Position numbers and translations under genes: made by a program. 64,000 nt of DNA, taken from the NCBI GenBank assembly GCA_020284085.1, contig JACEVL010000774.1, positions 1 to 64,000 on the forward strand, read 5' to 3'. How positions within the stretch are numbered: the stretch's first letter is position 1; each line of letters starts with the position of its first letter. Origin of the DNA: Aporrectodea caliginosa (lineage: Eukaryota > Annelida > Clitellata > Crassiclitellata > Lumbricidae). The notes below the pieces were generated by a model, which saw nothing but the letters and a program-made list of their open reading frames with translations, had not been told where the DNA came from and searched no databases. This document shows positions 22,110 through 34,879 of this stretch, piece after piece.

Positions 22110-22228
22110 CAATAGAACATATGACCGAACCGAAAGAGCAACACCTTTAAAGCTTTAAGCTTTATTGTGGTTTGATAAACTGAAACCTGATGGAGAAAAA
22201 CTACATGAAGAAAAGATTTCTGATATTC

Positions 22229-23430
22229 ACTCATTCATTCATTCATTCATTCATTGGACTTATATAGCGCCCTTCCAAGATAACCTACTCAGAGGCGCTC
22301 CCAGCCCAACTCCGGCTATAAACAACAGTTTTCAAATTCTTGTAAAAGGTATATGCAGAGTCTCCAGCTAGAAGAACACTCAAATCCGAAGGAAGATTAT
22401 TCCAGATGGTCGGCCCAACCACTGAGAAGGCATGAAGTTGCATCTTTGAAGTGCGTGCAAAAGGAACAGCAAGTACGCCACGAGATGCAGAACGGAGATT
22501 TCTGTGGGCAGCTAAACCTGAGGTAGGGCAACAGAACTCATGCAAGTAGGCTGGGGCGCTCCCTAACTGGTACCGCCAGACCCAGACCGAAATCCTAAAT
22601 TGAATGCGCTGAGAAACAGGAAGCCAGTGGAGTACGTCAAGCATATAATGCAAGATATGGTCAACTTTAGAGAAACCACCAACAAGCCTAGTAGTTGCAC
22701 GAAGCACACGCTCAAGCTGAGCAATGCGCCCCAAGGGGAGGCCAGCATAGATGGCAACGCAGTAGTCAATCCTACTACAAACAAACGCATGAACAACAGC
22801 AAGTGCAGCATTTGGTTAAATTGAACGGGAAATGAACAGCAATTGCCGCAACTGATAAAGGCATAAAAGATTTAGGCATAAAAGATTTAGGTGTCCAGAG
22901 AAGGTAAGTTCCTGATCAAGAGCAATCCATAGATTACGGACAGACGTTGAGAAGACAGTGAGGGAAGTCAGCAGATATGGCCTGAGGATCAATTTTTTCA
23001 GCTGCTGCCCATAACCAAGCCATATAAATTGCGTTTTGGAAGCGTTGAGGTGCAGATAATTGGATGACATCGAATTGCCAAGAGCCTCCATAGCACGCTG
23101 CATTGTGGCAGCTGTAGTCAGAGCATTAGATGCCGGACAATGCAAGATAGGCCTGAATATCATCAGCATAGAGCTGACTCAAAACACCACAAGAGGCCAG
23201 GACAGTTACAATATCAGCAGTGTATAAAATGTACAGCAATGGGCCGAGAACAGAGCCCTGCGGCAGACCAAAAAGAGTGGCAACCCACTGAGACCTAATG
23301 GACCCAAAGACAGTGCAGGACCCATTCAGAAAAGAGTGAAGCCAGTCAAGCGGCTTACCAGAAATGCCAAAAGAAACTAATAAACGATTGATAAGAATGT
23401 CGTGGTCAACTGTATCAAAGGCCGTAGTTA
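22229..23430 (-). mobile_element. L2/CR1-like LINE, 5'-truncated
   Basis: 3' tail (ATTC)n at 22229-22257. The minus strand encodes, from 23430 down, AFDTVDHDILINRLL, GLPQGSVLGPLLYILYT and YADDIQAYL (needing a frame change near 23160), then LHLNASKTQFIWLGYG, MLDVLHWLPVSQRIQF and VVGPTIWNNLPSDL. It begins within RT, so it is a 5'-truncated copy. Sequence differs from the LINE at 17768. Confidence 0.85.
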
Positions 23431-23502
23431 TACTTCAACAACTAATTTTTTAAGAAATATTTCTCCTTTTTAGGTTATTTGAATTTTCTGGTAATTCAAA
23501 GT

Positions 23503-25908
23503 TAGGGTGCTCCAAAATGTAATGTATTTCCCGAAAGTTCCAAAAAGTATTGCTCCAAGGCGATTTTCCCATTCCATTTATCACTTTGTTCAACTGTACC
23601 AATTTTCAGACCAATTGAAAAAGGTTAAGCCTTGCCCCCGGCACAAAAATGTTAAAATATGTTAAAATATGGGAATTTGCTTAAAAATCGGCAATATCAT
23701 GGAGAAAAAACGTAATTATTTTCATGATGATTAACTTCTTTTGTGAACTATTGTGTGCAGAGGTGTAGTATTGGTACTTGTACTCAAGTGCAACTTGAGT
23801 ACAGTCAGTACTTGAACTTGCACTGGAGACCTAAGTACTTGTACTCGTACTTGAGACCTAAGTACTTGACACAAATGACATTTCTACAGGCACTCGGATA
23901 CTTTACCAGTAAGCTTTGTCTTTCCTTTAAGTCATTAATTCTTACGTTCTGGATATTGAATATTCTGGCAGTTATGTATGGACCGCATCTTGATCAGAAT
24001 TTCTTCCGGTTGTCTTGCTAAAATAGCGGCCACGGACGGTGATAATGCTAACAATAATAAAATACAGCCCGTAAAAACAAAGTTTTTTACTATATCCATC
24101 TAGTATCCTATAACGTGTACTCTGAAAATAGTCTGCGTTCATTTTACAACATAGCATGCGTTTAATGAGGCAGCGCACCCGTTTCTGTTGCGGCCAATGG
24201 CAACGCTGGCCAATGGCAACGCTGCGTATCGGAAAAGGGGATTCCCCGATTCGAAAAGTTGAGTCCCCGATTCTATAAGCTAGCCTTTTTGGGGAGCTGA
24301 AATTTTGATAGAATGAAGTGTCTGCGAGGGCGAGTCTATCTGCCAAGTTTCATGACGATTGAATGATTGTAAGTGATCGAATTAGTCGTCGCAAGATTTG
24401 ACTTTTTAGCCTGTGGCTCAAGCAATCAAGATTCCCGCCAGTTAAACTAGATGGATAAAAATACTAATATTCCCAGAGCTGTTAAGTTTGGTTATGAATT
24501 ATGATAATTTCACTCTCAAGGGAAATGCTACTTCTGCTAAGTGCAAGTTTTGTAGTGAGAAAACTATCATTCAGAAAACAACTGGCACAACATCAAACTT
24601 TGTTAAACACTTGCAAAAACTCCATACGGAGAGGTGAGCAGTTAGTAACAAATCATTTGAACTCTATCGAGTAATATAAATGTAAGTTGTCGAACTTTCT
24701 CAGCACCATACGAAAGCTGCGATAAGGAAACCAGCTTATTCACCGAAATAGTGCATTTTATTAATTGTATTATAGTAAGAAACCATTGAACCTATATACA
24801 TGGAATTCATGTGTGAATGGGGCTCACTTATGAAAATTGTGAGTTTTCTATGTTTCTCTGTGTTCTATGTTCCTCTCGAACAGTCTTCTGCTGTGTGGAA
24901 GGAAACATTGTAATCTGTATCAAAACGCGCTTAGTTAGGCCACTTAGGTAGTCATTTGCGAATCACTTTTCTGTTTTACGTAAAACGCTAATTAAGGCAT
25001 TTTCTTTGTGTTGCTCAAATTGTCAAAGACTGCCTACAACTAGTATGTTCTTATTTAATGTGTGCAGATATGATTATATCTTATGTGAATGAGACACATG
25101 CTTTGTTGGGGCCCACATCAAGTTTCTTTGGCAGTGGTGGAGCAGGTGCTACACCAACGTCTCATTTTGGCACGATATTCAGATACGGTTGCATCAACCG
25201 AAACTGCAGACCTCATGTATCAAAATGTTAAAGCTATTTGGTCACTACTGTACACGATCTTCTGTGAAACCGAGCATCTTATCATCACAAGTGACAACCT
25301 GGTTGAATATCAGAGACTTTGATGAAATTGATTGTTTGGATGTTTGGAATGCAGCAAAACTGTTGACAAACTAGCGTTTGGAATTGTTGTGAGTGTGCCT
25401 GCATCTAGCGCTCCGGTTGAAAGTGTGTTTAGTTTAATATTAAAACAGTTTCGATGGAATCTGAGTGACAAGATGCTCAAATCCATTATATTTCTTTAAA
25501 AAAAGCAAAATTAAAATTAGTGTATGTGGCAATACACCATTGCTTTGTCAAGGAAGTATATCCTTGTTCTTGCAGTAGCCATGTGTACTTGTACTCGTAC
25601 TTGTACTTGATACTTAAGTATTTGTACAGGTACTTAAGACCTCAGTACTTGTATTTGTACTTGCAACCTTTCATGTTCCGGTCAAAAATATGAAACATAT
25701 TAGTTTTTCATATATACTTAAATACCGGTAATTTGTGTTTTCAACCGAAAAATTGCGAATATTGTTAAAACTTCATCGTGCTGGGGGCAAGGCTTAGCCT
25801 TAATGTAAAAGCCTAAAATTTGGATTTTTAGACTCATCTGTATGAGACGCATGGGAAAATGTCCGTGGAGCAAAGATATTTCAACTTTTATTTTTCTGGA
25901 GCACCCTA
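23503..25908. mobile_element. hAT-type element, TAGGGTGCTCCA termini, host of a second hAT
   Basis: Flanked by the 8-bp repeat TTCAAAGT (23495-23502 and 25909-25916). Ends TAGGGTGCTCCA and GGAGCACCCTA are inverted. A second inverted block (AAGCCTTGCCCCC near 23620 and GGGGGCAAGGCTTAGCC near 25780) lies inside. No transposase of its own is seen; the centre is occupied by another hAT. Confidence 0.85.
23759..25672 (+). mobile_element. Nested hAT with BED finger and hATC relics
   Basis: Starts CAGAGGTGTAGTATTGGTAC, with GTACTTGTACTCGTACTTGA-type subterminal repeats at both ends; the right terminus is decayed. Plus-strand relics are a BED-type zinc finger near 24490-24640 (AKCKFCSEKTIIQKTTGTTS then FVKHLQKLH, a C-x2-C...H-x4-H pattern) and, near 25375-25490, VSVPASSAPVERVFSL of the hATC domain, preceded by DEIDCLDVWNAAKLL. 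The catalytic middle is deleted. Confidence 0.8.
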
Positions 25909-25969
25909 TTCAAAGTGTTTTTGTTTTTTATTATTCCCAAAAAATTTCAAATTATCCAGGGTTGAATGT

Positions 25970-25970
<1 letters not shown>

Positions 25971-26010
<40 letters not shown>
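25971..26010. repeat. (AAT)n microsatellite
   Basis: About 12 ATA/AAT units ending in AACAATAATAATT. A similar shorter tract lies at 26462-26484. Confidence 0.95.
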
Positions 26011-26218
26011 TAATAATTACTAATATAATGAAACAGAAATCTCTGCGCCTGACTATATCTGTGCGTGATGTTACGCTGTTTGCCTGTTAAGCTGTTTTTG
26101 CCATTGACAATATGGCTTACGTCATTCTACATCATAGCAATAAACATTAACAGATGTCGTCATAGCAACGCGAGATAATGCACAGGACGACATGTGGATC
26201 CTTCTTCATGTCTATAAG

Positions 26219-26390
26219 GGAATGGGGAGGGGAAGGGGCGGGTCAGCCACACACGATCGCCGCGAAAGACGTGCGGGGAGGGAGGGACGGACGTTGAAGG
26301 GAGGGAAGGAGGTACGGAGGGCAGGGACGGACGGCACGGAAGTACGGGAGTACGCGAGTACAGGAGGGAGGGAGAAGACTTACGTCATTC
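26219..26390. repeat. Purine-rich GGGA/GGAC tract
   Basis: Strand-asymmetric tract with repeated GGGAGG, GGGACGGACG and AGTACGGGAGTACG. Possible triplex or quadruplex former. It translates openly but I see no gene in it. Confidence 0.6.
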
Positions 26391-26599
26391 ATAGCACAAG
26401 AAGACGCATCTCTTGATATTTTCAAATTGTTTTTAGCCGTCTTAGGACGGGAAAACATCTAGTAATAATAATAATAATAATAAGTAACTCAGTTGAGTGT
26501 AATGTTCTGGCTGGTTCATCATTGGGTTGTGAAGTGGGGTGGACCGTGAAGATCAAGGGTGCCAAATGTATGCTTTGCCTGGGGCGCCATTTAGGCTAG

Positions 26600-26744
26600 G
26601 GCCGGCCCTGGGTGTCACTGTTGCCAAAACCCCTTCGTTACCCCACCTGTCAGAAGCGTAGGTCAATAAAATGAGGCTAAGGTACTAAGGCAAAATTAAA
26701 CAAAAACCTTGTGTCAGTTGATTAACCCCTTCCACTGATACATG
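26600..26744. repeat. Left half of the dispersed repeat also at 10720-10950
   Basis: Matches the first half of 10720-10950. The second half resumes at 29988 after the RTE insertion. Confidence 0.8.
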
Positions 26745-27493
26745 AGACGGAAGAAAGTAGAAAATGGAAGCATCAAAGCACAGAGAAGACAAAGAGTGAA
26801 TATAGAAAACTAAACAACCAGCTAAGAAAAACAACAGACAAGGCAAGAGAGCAATGGTGGGAGGAACAATGTGATGATCTTGAGAAACTACAAGCAAATG
26901 GAAGACATGAAAAGATTAAAATACTAACAAGGAAACAAAGTGGAACTAGAGACATTGCAATCAAAGATAGGAATGGAAAGTTATTACAGGATCCCGAGGA
27001 AGTACGAAGTCGATGGAAGGAGTATGTAGAAGAACTATATAAGGGTGAAGATAACAGAGATGACTACAAAGAAGAAGCAACGCAGAGTGATGAGATGGGA
27101 CCGGATATGCTGAAAGAAGAGATACTGGCAGCCATTGGAGAAATGAAAAACAATAAAGCTGAAGGAATTGATAATATCCCAATTGAAATGATTAAAAACT
27201 TTGGAGAAAAGGCAATGAAAGAACTAGTACAACTATGCAAAGACATATACAACACAGGAGTATGGCCAGAGGATTTCTTACAGACCATTATGGTTCCTAT
27301 AAAGAAGAAACCAAATGCAACAACATGTGAAGACCACAGAACTATTAGCCTACTAACGCATGCATCCAAAATCGTACTAAGAGTCCTCACGAAGAGAACG
27401 CAGTCAAGGGCAGAAACAAATGACTGTTTAGGAGAGGACCAATACGGTTTCAGAAAGGGAAGGGGCACAAGAGATGCAATTGGAGCATTGAGG

Positions 27494-27785
27494 CAGTGGC
27501 GTAATTAGGGGTTCGTGCGCCCGGGGGCAAGAATTTCCTGAAAATGTTTTTTCCTTACTTCCGCCAACAATTCTGATGACCTTTTTTTTTTTTTTTGCTT
27601 TTCCATCTTTCTTTCATGTGAAAAAGTGGTTACATTGACACAAGCCCCCCTTGGCGCCCGCGCCCCTGCCGAACTCGTTTTACCTATTCTTGCCTGATTT
27701 CTTTTTTTTTTAAATTTTCTAAAGCCTAATTTTGCGCCCCCCCGTTATGCGCCCGGGGGCGGCCGCCCCCCCTGCCACGCCACTG
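27494..27785. mobile_element. hAT-type MITE, CAGTGGCGT termini
   Basis: Flanked by the exact 8-bp repeat CATTGAGG (27486-27493 and 27786-27793). Ends CAGTGGCGTAATTAGGGG and CCCCTGCCACGCCACTG. GCGCCCGGGGGC blocks lie near both ends. Non-coding, 292 bp. Confidence 0.93.
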
Positions 27786-27910
27786 CATTGAGGGTACTGA
27801 CAGAAAGTTCTAAGCATACAGCATGGACAGGACATCTACATTTGCTTTGTGGATTCTGAAAAGGCTTTCGATAGAGTAGATTGGAAGAAATTAATGCATG
27901 CACTGAGAAG

Positions 27911-28979
27911 GTTTACGTTCAAAACCGCGATCACAAAACAGCGATCGTCAAAACCGCGATCACAAAATAGCGATGCACAAAACAGCGACTGCATAAAATA
28001 GCGATCATCAAAACAGCGATTTCACCGATTTATTATAGAAAGCTATAAATGTATCACGAAGTATACATAATTATAACAAAATGTGTAATGTTAAATTTGA
28101 AGACTTAAATTTTGTCCAATTCCACGAAGGTAGTCGATAGTCGAAGATAGCCTATAAGATAGGTCGAATAGTGTAATCGCCGACAATGCTTTTTATTTTG
28201 TCTGCAGTTTCTCTGTCGATTCTTCGAGATGGATTTGGTATTTGCCTTGCGATGTACTTAAATACAGCATTTTAAGTTCAATTAAGGGTAATCCTCCAGT
28301 TTAGGTCCCCAAATTATTTTGCTTTGGGATATTTGATACTGTCAATTTAAAATGAAAGCCGGATTGATTAAAAGAATTCTTTACTTAAATGGATGCTGGA
28401 TTGACATAAATAATTGTGTAAATGGAAGCTGGATTGACGAAAATAATTGTTATAATTGTTTAGGCTACCTAAATGAAAGCCGTATTGAGGAAAATATTTC
28501 TTTCATGAAATGGAAGCCGGATTGTTGAAAATAATTGTTTGCGGAAATGGAAGCTGGATTGACATGAATAACTGCATAAATGGGAGCTGGATTTGGTAAA
28601 ATAATTGCGCAAATGGAAGCTGGATTGACGAAAATAGTTTACCGTGAAACTATAGAAGTTGGATTGATCAGAATAATTCTTTGCTTAAATGGAAGTGGGA
28701 CTGATGAAAAGAATTCGTTCTAAATAGAAGTCGGATTGATGAAAAGATAAACTGCAGTTGAAATAGATACCAATGCAAAAATAATTTGGGGACCTAAACT
28801 GGAGAATTACCCAATTAAGTTCGCAATCAGGACCAATCAACGTACATTATATAAGTCAATCTTCGAATTTAATCGCTGTTTTGATGATCGCTATTTTATG
28901 CAGTCGCTGTTTTGTGCATCGCTATTTTGTGATCGCGGTTTTGACGATCGCTGTTTTGTGATCGCGGTTTTGAACGTAG
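27911..28979. mobile_element. Foldback element with perfect modular TIRs
   Basis: TIRs of about 107 bp (about 27914-28021 and 28871-28978) are exact inverses, each built from about seven 14-16-bp units such as CAAAACAGCGATC and CAAAACCGCGATC. Flanks share GAGAAG exactly, or 9 bp with one mismatch (27902-27910 and 28980-28988). Interior is AT-rich, non-coding, and carries the nested element at 28286-28812. Inserted in the RTE reading frame between ALRR and IGVDW. Confidence 0.92.
28286..28812. mobile_element. Minisatellite-bearing TIR element nested in the foldback
   Basis: About 36-bp inverted ends (GGGTAATCCTCCAGTTTAGG... and its near-exact inverse, differing by a few bases) flanked by AATTAA (28280-28285 and 28813-28818). 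The core is about 12 irregular copies of a roughly 30-bp unit, AAATGGAAGCTGGATTGA plus GAAAATAATT. Related arrays occur at about 43790-44955 (reverse orientation) and 49995-51575. Confidence 0.85.
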
Positions 28980-30054
28980 ACCGAGAAGAATAGGGGTGGA
29001 CTGGAAAGACAGAAGACTCATAGGAAACCTATACATGGGACAGAAAGTAAGAATAAAAATAGAAGGAGAATTTGCAGAACAAGGAGTGATAGGTAGAGGA
29101 GTGTGACAGGAGTGTGACTATCACCTATTCTCTTTAACATCTACATTTGATCTAGTACGAGAGGCGATGGAGGATGTGAAGGAGGGCGTAAAGGTGGAGG
29201 AAGATTGACGAAAGCACTAAGATTTGCAGATGACCAGGCGATGTTGGCAGGTAACCAGAATGGGCTACAAAAAATGATGGATCGGCTAAATAAGATCTCG
29301 AAGGAGTATGATATGAAAATAAATATTAAAAAGACAAAGATCATGAGGATAAGCAAAGGAAAGGAAAGAACAGAAAAGATCACTATAGATGGTAAAGAAC
29401 TGGAACAAGTCAGTAAATTCTGTTAACTAGGAAGTATGATCACAAACGATGCAAAGTGTCATGTAGAAAAAAAGAGAAGAATAGCTATGGGAAAAGATGC
29501 CTTCTATAAAAGAAAGGAATTAATGAGAGGAAAGCTAAATAAGAATCTGAAGAAAAGAATTATCAAGTCTATGATATGGAGTGTGGTGTTATATGGATCA
29601 GAGACATGGACTCTAATGAAGGAAGACATCAGAAGATTGGAGGCCTTCGAGATGTGGATATGGCGAAGAATGGAGTCAGCTGGATGGATTGGAGGACAAA
29701 TGAAGACATACCACAAATGGTGGACGAAAAAAGATCCATGATAGGGATAATAAGAAGTCGACAAAGAAAATGGTTGGGCAACATTATGAGGGGAGACTCC
29801 CTTCTAAGAATTATAATTGAGGGAAGAATGGAGGGGAAGAAGACATGAGGAAGACCGAGAATGATGTTGTTGGACTGGATGATGGAGGAGGACTACAGCA
29901 AACTGAAGGAAAGAGCCAGAAAACGTGATGAATGGCGAAATTCGACATACGAACCTGCCTAGCAAGGCAGAGAACCAAAAGAAGAAGACTGATACATGTG
30001 ATCAGTCTTTGTCTCATACCTGAAGCCCATTGGCAAACAAGGCATCTGATAATT

Positions 30055-30305
30055 ATAATTGATGATGATAATGATGATGATGAATATGATTTCTACAGCA
30101 CGCAACACAGCACATGCCATTATAACGGTGCTTAACAAACCCAACGACTTAGTCAGGGTAAGTAATTTGGAAATAATGAGTCTTGAGTCTATTCTTGAAA
30201 GTGTCCACAACAGTTGATGAGCGTATTGAAGGTGGAATACTATTCCAACACCTGGGCCCCTGTAAATTAGTTGCTGTATTGCTGCATATGCTATGGCAGA
30301 GAAGA
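30055..30305 (-). mobile_element. L2/CR1-like LINE 3' end, 5'-truncated
   Basis: The minus strand encodes GPRCWNSIPPSIRSSTVVDT and FKNRLKTHYFQI, the standard C-terminus of L2/CR1-like proteins, followed by an ATC/ATT-type tail (GATGATGATAATGATGATGA on the plus strand, 30060-30085). Confidence 0.8.
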
Positions 30306-31273
30306 ACATTGCATCACATCAAGTAATGAATAACTGTCGAAAAAGTTAGGCATGTTTGTAGAAAAGTCTTGCATTTGTATTTAAATATAGACAAATAAAA
30401 ACCTATTTACCTATGAGTGGCGTTAATTGCTATATAATATAGATTTTTATACGCTCATCTGAGCCTTCAGCATTAACTTCAGGTTAAACTTCAGTCTTTC
30501 TTCGATGACACCTCAGATAAGTTCGTAGTAACTGGTTTCGGCATAAGGAACAGGTTTCGGAGAAAGGAATTGGTTTCAGCGAAAGGTATCTTCTTCTGAA
30601 GTGACGCTGCAAAGTTAAACAGTTCGTAGCAATGCTATTTCTCCCAAACACTTCTTCAAAACGTCGAAGTAATGGATGTACACATTCGTCACGTCAACCA
30701 GCAAAAGATAAAACCGTATTGCTTGATCTTAGGTTACTGATCGAAGTCTATACAATACTTGGTTAATGTTTACAGTTACAATCAAACGTACGCGGATCAG
30801 ATATCAAACCATTGTTCCACGTCTGCAAGTAGACAGTCCAAAGGATCGTAAGCCAACGTCTTTCACACGCCAATGACTACTTCTAAATTCGACAGAAGTC
30901 TACCAAAGCGATGCTATTATTTAATAATCATCACGAACTTCAAATTCGACTATCCATGTAACGAAAACGTCGCTCAACAGCACCGAAACGTCGCAAATCA
31001 ACCGACTCCGTTACTTTCCAAATTTCAAGTCCCCTCCGTCTATATGCTTTCATTCCTTCGTTAATTACATCATCAAGGTAACGCATCAGCTGCTTCATAT
31101 CATGTGACGTTGCCATTGCATCAAATTAAACAGCTCATTTGACAGTTAATTACCTTTTATATTGAGCCACTCAACTAATTAAATACAGGCCTCTATAATT
31201 AACTATCTTATACTAAACCCTATATATTAATTAATTAATTAAGTCAACAATAGATTTGATAAGTTATATGAGG
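30306..31273. other. No gene identified
   Basis: Mixed-composition sequence; short frames only, none recognised. Contains AATTAATTAATTAA near 31225. Confidence 0.4.
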
Positions 31274-31281
31274 GTTTCTAC

Positions 31282-32466
<1,185 letters not shown>

Positions 32467-33324
32467 GTTTCTACAATATGTGGCACTTTTGTCTCGGGTT
32501 TTTAAGAAAAAATCAATAGCGTTTTTTTGTACTTTTTAAAGTGCTAATATATTCATAGTACTACGGTACTATCAAGATGTGTGATATTAAAGCAGAAATA
32601 CACAGAATTCAATATTTCTGTTAAAAACTGAGAAACTGTCTTTTTCAAAATTCATCATGGAGTTGACAAGCGTCATGGAGTTCGCGTCACACAGTTGACT
32701 TCCACATTTTAAGAGTCTTCAGGCAACAATGAGCAATATATACCGGGTGGCCCATTAAAAACATTCCCAAACTTTGTTAACCTGGCAAAGATCTAATTTC
32801 AGAGATATAAAATTTTAGTTTATACCAAAATGTTAAGCAATTATTTCTATGCACAAATGTCACATTTCAAGAGAGTACGTTTATTATGTCACACCCTGCA
32901 GCAAGTTTATGACGTCATACCTGTTTACAAATTTTGCACAAAACTACGTCATTTATTTCGCCGCGAAGTAACGAGAGTATCATGATTAAACTAGTCCTCG
33001 AAGTAGTAAACATTAAAACATGGTGTTTTCAAATGATGATCTCGCTGTTATTAAGATATCATTTGAGGAGAAGGGTTGGCGAGGCAAGCGAATCGTTCAG
33101 GAATATCCGCGTAAAAACTGAGTTAATAAGCTTATTGAAGCTGATAGCATTGCTCGCAAGCCTGGAAGTGGTCGACTGTTGAAAATGCTGAGAGTGTAGA
33201 TCAGTTGTGTCAATCGCAGGAAAATGCACCTGGCACACACATCAATCTCAACGCAAACTGGCCAGCACTCTGAACATTTCACGTAGCTCAGTGCGAAGAA
33301 TTCTTTTTAAGAAGCAGTTGAAAC

Positions 33325-34284
33325 TAGGGATGTTAAACGATAATCGGAAATCCGATTATCGGTTTCGAAACCGATAATCGGTTTTCAATATTGACAAAAC
33401 GATTATCGAATTCTGCCTCTTATATATAAAACGAAGGCTTCCAAAGTCAACGAGGTAATAGTAGAACCCCCAAAGCGACGTATTATTGCCTCTTATATAT
33501 AAAGCGGAGCTTCCACAGCCAACGAGGTAATAGTAAAACCCCCACAGGGACGTATTATTGCCTCTCATATGTAAAGCGGAGTCTTCCACAGCCAACAAGT
33601 TAATAGTAGAACCCCCACATGGACGCATTATTGCCTCGTATATAAAGCAGTCTTCCACAGCCAACGAGGTAATAGTAGAACCCCACAGGGACCTATTATT
33701 GCCACTCATATATAAAGCGTAGACTTCCACAGCCAACAAGGTAATAGAATCCCCACAGCGACCTATTGCTGCCTCGTATATAAAGCAGTCTTCCACAGCC
33801 AACGAGGTAATAGTAGAATCAATCAATCAATCAATCAATCAATCAACATGTTTATTTTGCAACCAAATTAACAAAATCATCAGGTTTACATATAAATTTC
33901 AACACGGCTACAAAAAAGGAGGCCCTAAAGGGATAAAGAATCCCGCTAAGTAGGGACACCAAATTACAGATTACATTGGAAAATTAATGGTGGCCTTTAA
34001 AGAAAGATTATAATTGAAAACATACTTGCAGTGACCACAGGGACGTATTATTGCCTCGTATATAAAGTATATAAAGCAGTCTTCCACAGCCAACGAGGTA
34101 ATAGTAGAACCCGGACGTGTATGTACGTTACCGTATGTAGCGATTATCGGATTTCAGTAACTTGCATTATATGATAATATATCAAATTTTCTATGATGGC
34201 CCATAAAAAACCGATAATCGGTTTAAAATCGGATTTCTAAAACCGATAATCGGTTTGTCAAAAAAACCGATATTAACAACCCTA
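33325..34284. mobile_element. hAT element, second TAGGGATGTTAA copy, tandem-repeat interior
   Basis: Flanked by the exact 8-bp repeat GTTGAAAC (33317-33324 and 34285-34292), inside the mariner transposase. Same ends and CCGATTATCGG subterminal motifs as 31282-32466. The interior is an array of roughly 60-65-bp units (TTCCACAGCCAACGAGGTAA core, 33415-33815 and 34038-34112) instead of a CA repeat. Confidence 0.93.
33816..34036 (-). mobile_element. CR1-like LINE 3' UTR fragment with GATT tail
   Basis: Minus orientation: (AATC)n on the plus strand at 33817-33846 is the tail. The sequence GGGATAAAGAATCCCGCTAA matches, with small changes, the 3' UTR of the CR1-like LINE at 61105-63118. It interrupts the tandem array of the hAT. 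Confidence 0.8.
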
Positions 34285-34879
34285 GTTGAAACGAATGCCA
34301 ACAACAAGATTGACAACTGACGTTAAAAAGAAACGCAATGTTAGATGTCGTGCGCTGTATACTCGATTTTCAAAATCTGATATTAAGAACATAGTCTTTA
34401 CAGATGAGAAGGATTTCACACTGGAAATACCTCTTAACAGACAGAATAGCCGCGTTTACGGCTCTAGCAATGAACGAAAGTCTTCAATTGCGCCAGAAAG
34501 ACTTTATCATGAGACTAGTCGTTTCTCTAAGAAAATTAATGGTATCTGCTGGTCTCTATAAGACGACACACAAATACAGAAGTCAATAGGACAGTGGAAA
34601 CAGCGTTTAAGGGTCGTTACAAGAGAAGGAGGAAGATCAATTAAACATTTGTTCACGTATACAACATCATCATAAAACAAATGTGCAAAATTTTGACCAT
34701 GGGTCATACAGTTCTAATAGCAATTTCTCTCAAACTGTTGAGTATTTTGCGCTAAATTTTGGCTGTGTTGTACAAATATGAATTATGATTTGTTTGATGT
34801 ACTATGATTCAATGTACTTTAAAATTGTTTAGTTGCCAGGTTAACAAAGTTTGGGAACGTTTTTAATGGGCCACCAGGT

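Larger units (their letters stand above)
17768..22140 (-). mobile_element. L2/CR1-like LINE with 2A-like motif, near full-length
   Basis: Minus-strand LINE, 3' tail of TTACA-type repeats at about 17775-17800, 5' part near 20930 continuing beyond a hAT inserted at 20915-22109. Order: leader with a 2A-like motif, endonuclease, RT, C-terminal domain. Frameshifts at about 20280-20380, 19550, 19050 and 18210 break it. The first residues read from 20927 (MPMP) come from the hAT terminus; the true frame continues past 22117, so the real start is further upstream. The family-level assignment rests on RT and C-terminal motifs. Confidence 0.82.
26745..29987 (+). mobile_element. RTE-like LINE, 5'-truncated, with two nested insertions
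   Basis: Flanked by ACTGATACATG (26734-26744 and 29988-29998). Lacks the endonuclease. RT fingers: EGIDNIPIEMIKNFGEKAM, DHRTISLLTHASKIVLRVL and GEDQYGFRKGRGTRDAIGAL; then the hAT MITE at 27494; then CFVDSEKAFDRVDWKKLMHA; then the foldback at 27911; then the IGVDWKDRRLIGNLYMGQKV segment. FADDQAMLAG (29220s), GSMITNDAKC and a C-terminal TYEPA are followed by the AAG tail. Frameshifts and a stop (about 29105 and 29425) make it inactive. Confidence 0.9.
33020..34665 (+). pseudogene. Tc1/mariner transposase, broken
   Basis: The N-terminal helix-turn-helix region (FEEKGWRGKRIVQEYPRKN) ends in a stop at about 33119. Further frames give IARKPGSGR, SQENAPGTHINLN and LNISRSSVRRILFKK. After the hAT the frame resumes with TTDVKKKRNVRCRAL and the catalytic-region IVFTDEKDFTLE, then PLNRQNSRVYG. 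The frame next jumps to the C-terminal IGQWKQRLRVVTREGG, so the third catalytic residue region is deleted. Inactive. Confidence 0.85.
32743..34878 (+). mobile_element. Tc1/mariner element, defective, split by a hAT
   Basis: Inverted ends of at least 40 bp starting CCGGGTGGCCCATTAAAAAC and ending with GTTTTTAATGGGCCACCAGG, flanked by TA on each side (32741-32742 and 34879-34880). Carries a broken transposase. Removing the hAT leaves about 1.17 kb, shorter than an autonomous element. Confidence 0.93.

Noticed and set aside
26192..26458. Arg/Gly-rich frame across the purine-rich tract
   Set aside because: Composition is explained by the GGGA/GGAC repeats; no start context or homologue recognised.
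33415..34112. CRISPR-like array of regularly spaced repeats
   Set aside because: The units are contiguous degenerate 60-65-bp tandem repeats inside a hAT element of an animal genome, without unique spacers.
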